Assembly (NCBI RefSeq): GCF_036898095.1
Contig: NC_090768.1
Location: 45,891,451 to 45,955,450, forward strand
Direction of reading: 5' to 3'
Length of the DNA: 64,000 nucleotides
DNA from: Palaemon carinicauda
Lineage: Eukaryota > Arthropoda > Malacostraca > Decapoda > Palaemonidae
Part shown: piece after piece, positions 63,088 to 64,000 of the stretch
How the letters are laid out: each line of letters begins with the position of its first letter
How positions within the stretch are numbered: position 1 is the first letter of the stretch
Position numbers and translations under genes: made by a program
The notes under the pieces: model-generated
Told to the model about the DNA's origin: nothing
Database searches by the model: none
What the model saw: the letters and a program-made list of their open reading frames with translations, nothing else

Positions 63088-64000
63088 AGAATGCTTTATT
63101 CATGAAAATCTGAATATATGTCTGACTGCGTGATAGTGCTAAGTTTTCTAAATATAAAGCGACAAAATAGAGATTAGAGAGGGTGCAAATGTCTTTGGAA
63201 AGTGGGTCGATTTGCGAAAATACATGGTTTTCAAAACGGTAATATGTTAATTGCAGAGGTAAGCAAAGACTAAGTTTATTTATGTTACGATGACGAGAGG
63301 AATGGCTTTAAGTTTATCTGGTCATTATTTAGTTAAAGCAAAAGCTAGTATGAATTTAACTTTCAATTGTACTAGCAGAGGCTCAAATGTAATTGTGAAT
63401 ACAATGAAAAGAAGAGTGGAAAAACTATATGATGAGAAAAAAAGATGAAATATGAGATAGATAGGTTAATTACTCATCTGAATGCCCTAACTTGGATATG
63501 AAAGGTGTCGACGATGAGGATTGGAAATATAACTGGGGCTGATTTGTGGGCATTCTCTGTTGTATGAAAGGTGCGTTGTTGGTATGATTGCAACTTAAAT
63601 TGCTTTAATTCCCCAGTAATAGCATTGTAAAAGCGATCAATTGTATAGAGATTTCTTAAAAGGAAGCATAGTTAGTAATTCATCATATTGAAAAAGTCTT
63701 GAAGTATTTTGAATACTCTGTATTGTGCTAAATTTTTCACATCTACACTGGTAAAGAGAAGGGTAGGAGGTTGGATTAAACATATTTTGTAAGGTACATT
63801 ATTGTGTTATATAGAGGGCAAGGAATGTTGCGGATATGAGAAGGTAGGAAGGAGAAATGAAATTAGTATGTGGGGATGGAGTAATAAAAATCTTTAGTAC
63901 ATGGTATAGATTTTTTAAGTATAATTGAATGACATACGAGAAGATTTTGTACAGGATGTAAAAAGAAGAAAGTGAGTCAAGAAGAAAGTGAGAGAAAAAA
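63088..64000 (+). mobile_element. Purine-biased DNA with a possible LINE endonuclease scrap
   Basis: At about 63297-63355 the plus strand reads LSLSGHYLVKAKASM, resembling the terminal LSDHYLV-AK motif of APE-type LINE endonucleases, with the Asp replaced by Gly. The remainder is purine-biased with no clear frame and runs off the window. Weak evidence. Confidence 0.3.

Overview
The window looks like nuclear DNA of a decapod crustacean (shrimp or crab type). The base composition is AT-rich. There are dozens of long (TA)n, (TC)n/(GA)n and trinucleotide microsatellites, and many degenerate arthropod retroelements. The only intact gene, at 4843-6594, encodes an arthropod-type vesicular acetylcholine transporter (VAChT). 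The species call is an inference; no rRNA, tRNA gene or mitochondrial sequence pins it down.

Layout. 1-2230: a fragment of a LINE reverse transcriptase runs straight into a roughly 20-copy, 99-bp tandem repeat. 2231-4842: AT-rich upstream DNA of the transporter gene, with a TATA-box candidate 70 bp before its ATG. 4843-6594: VAChT in one uninterrupted exon, with a poly(A) signal at 6791. In animals studied so far VAChT normally lies inside the first intron of the choline acetyltransferase (ChAT) gene, so most of the remaining 57 kb may be ChAT intron. I could not recognise any ChAT exon. 6.8-18.6 kb: non-coding, microsatellite-rich. 18.7-24.3 kb: two copies of a LINE with a (TAA)n 3' tail. 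The second, on the minus strand, is split by an internally deleted Ty3/Gypsy LTR retrotransposon with two recognisable LTRs. 24.3-39 kb: non-coding DNA with long TA, GAA, TC and GA tracts and small repeat fragments. 39.1-43.2 kb: two copies of a LINE-tailed non-autonomous element, two tRNA-derived SINEs in opposite orientation each ending in (TA)n, and a 128-bp hairpin element between them. 48.8-52.6 kb: another LINE 3' end, a third non-autonomous copy, and two inverted remnants of an uncharacterised multicopy protein family with flap-nuclease-like motifs. 54.9-58.3 kb: a 276-bp TA tract, then two head-to-tail fragments of an RTE-type LINE, then compound CT/TA/GA arrays. 58.3-64 kb: mostly featureless, with more TA tracts and a possible LINE endonuclease scrap at the end.

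How the parts relate. VAChT is the functional unit: it loads acetylcholine into synaptic vesicles at cholinergic terminals. Nearly everything else is accumulated mobile-element debris. Its internal logic is partly readable: the trinucleotide tracts are 3' tails of a LINE and its non-autonomous relatives, at least two (TA)n tracts are SINE tails, and an LTR element is nested in a LINE. Family assignments of repeats come from reading peptide remnants and from comparing copies inside the window; no database search was possible.
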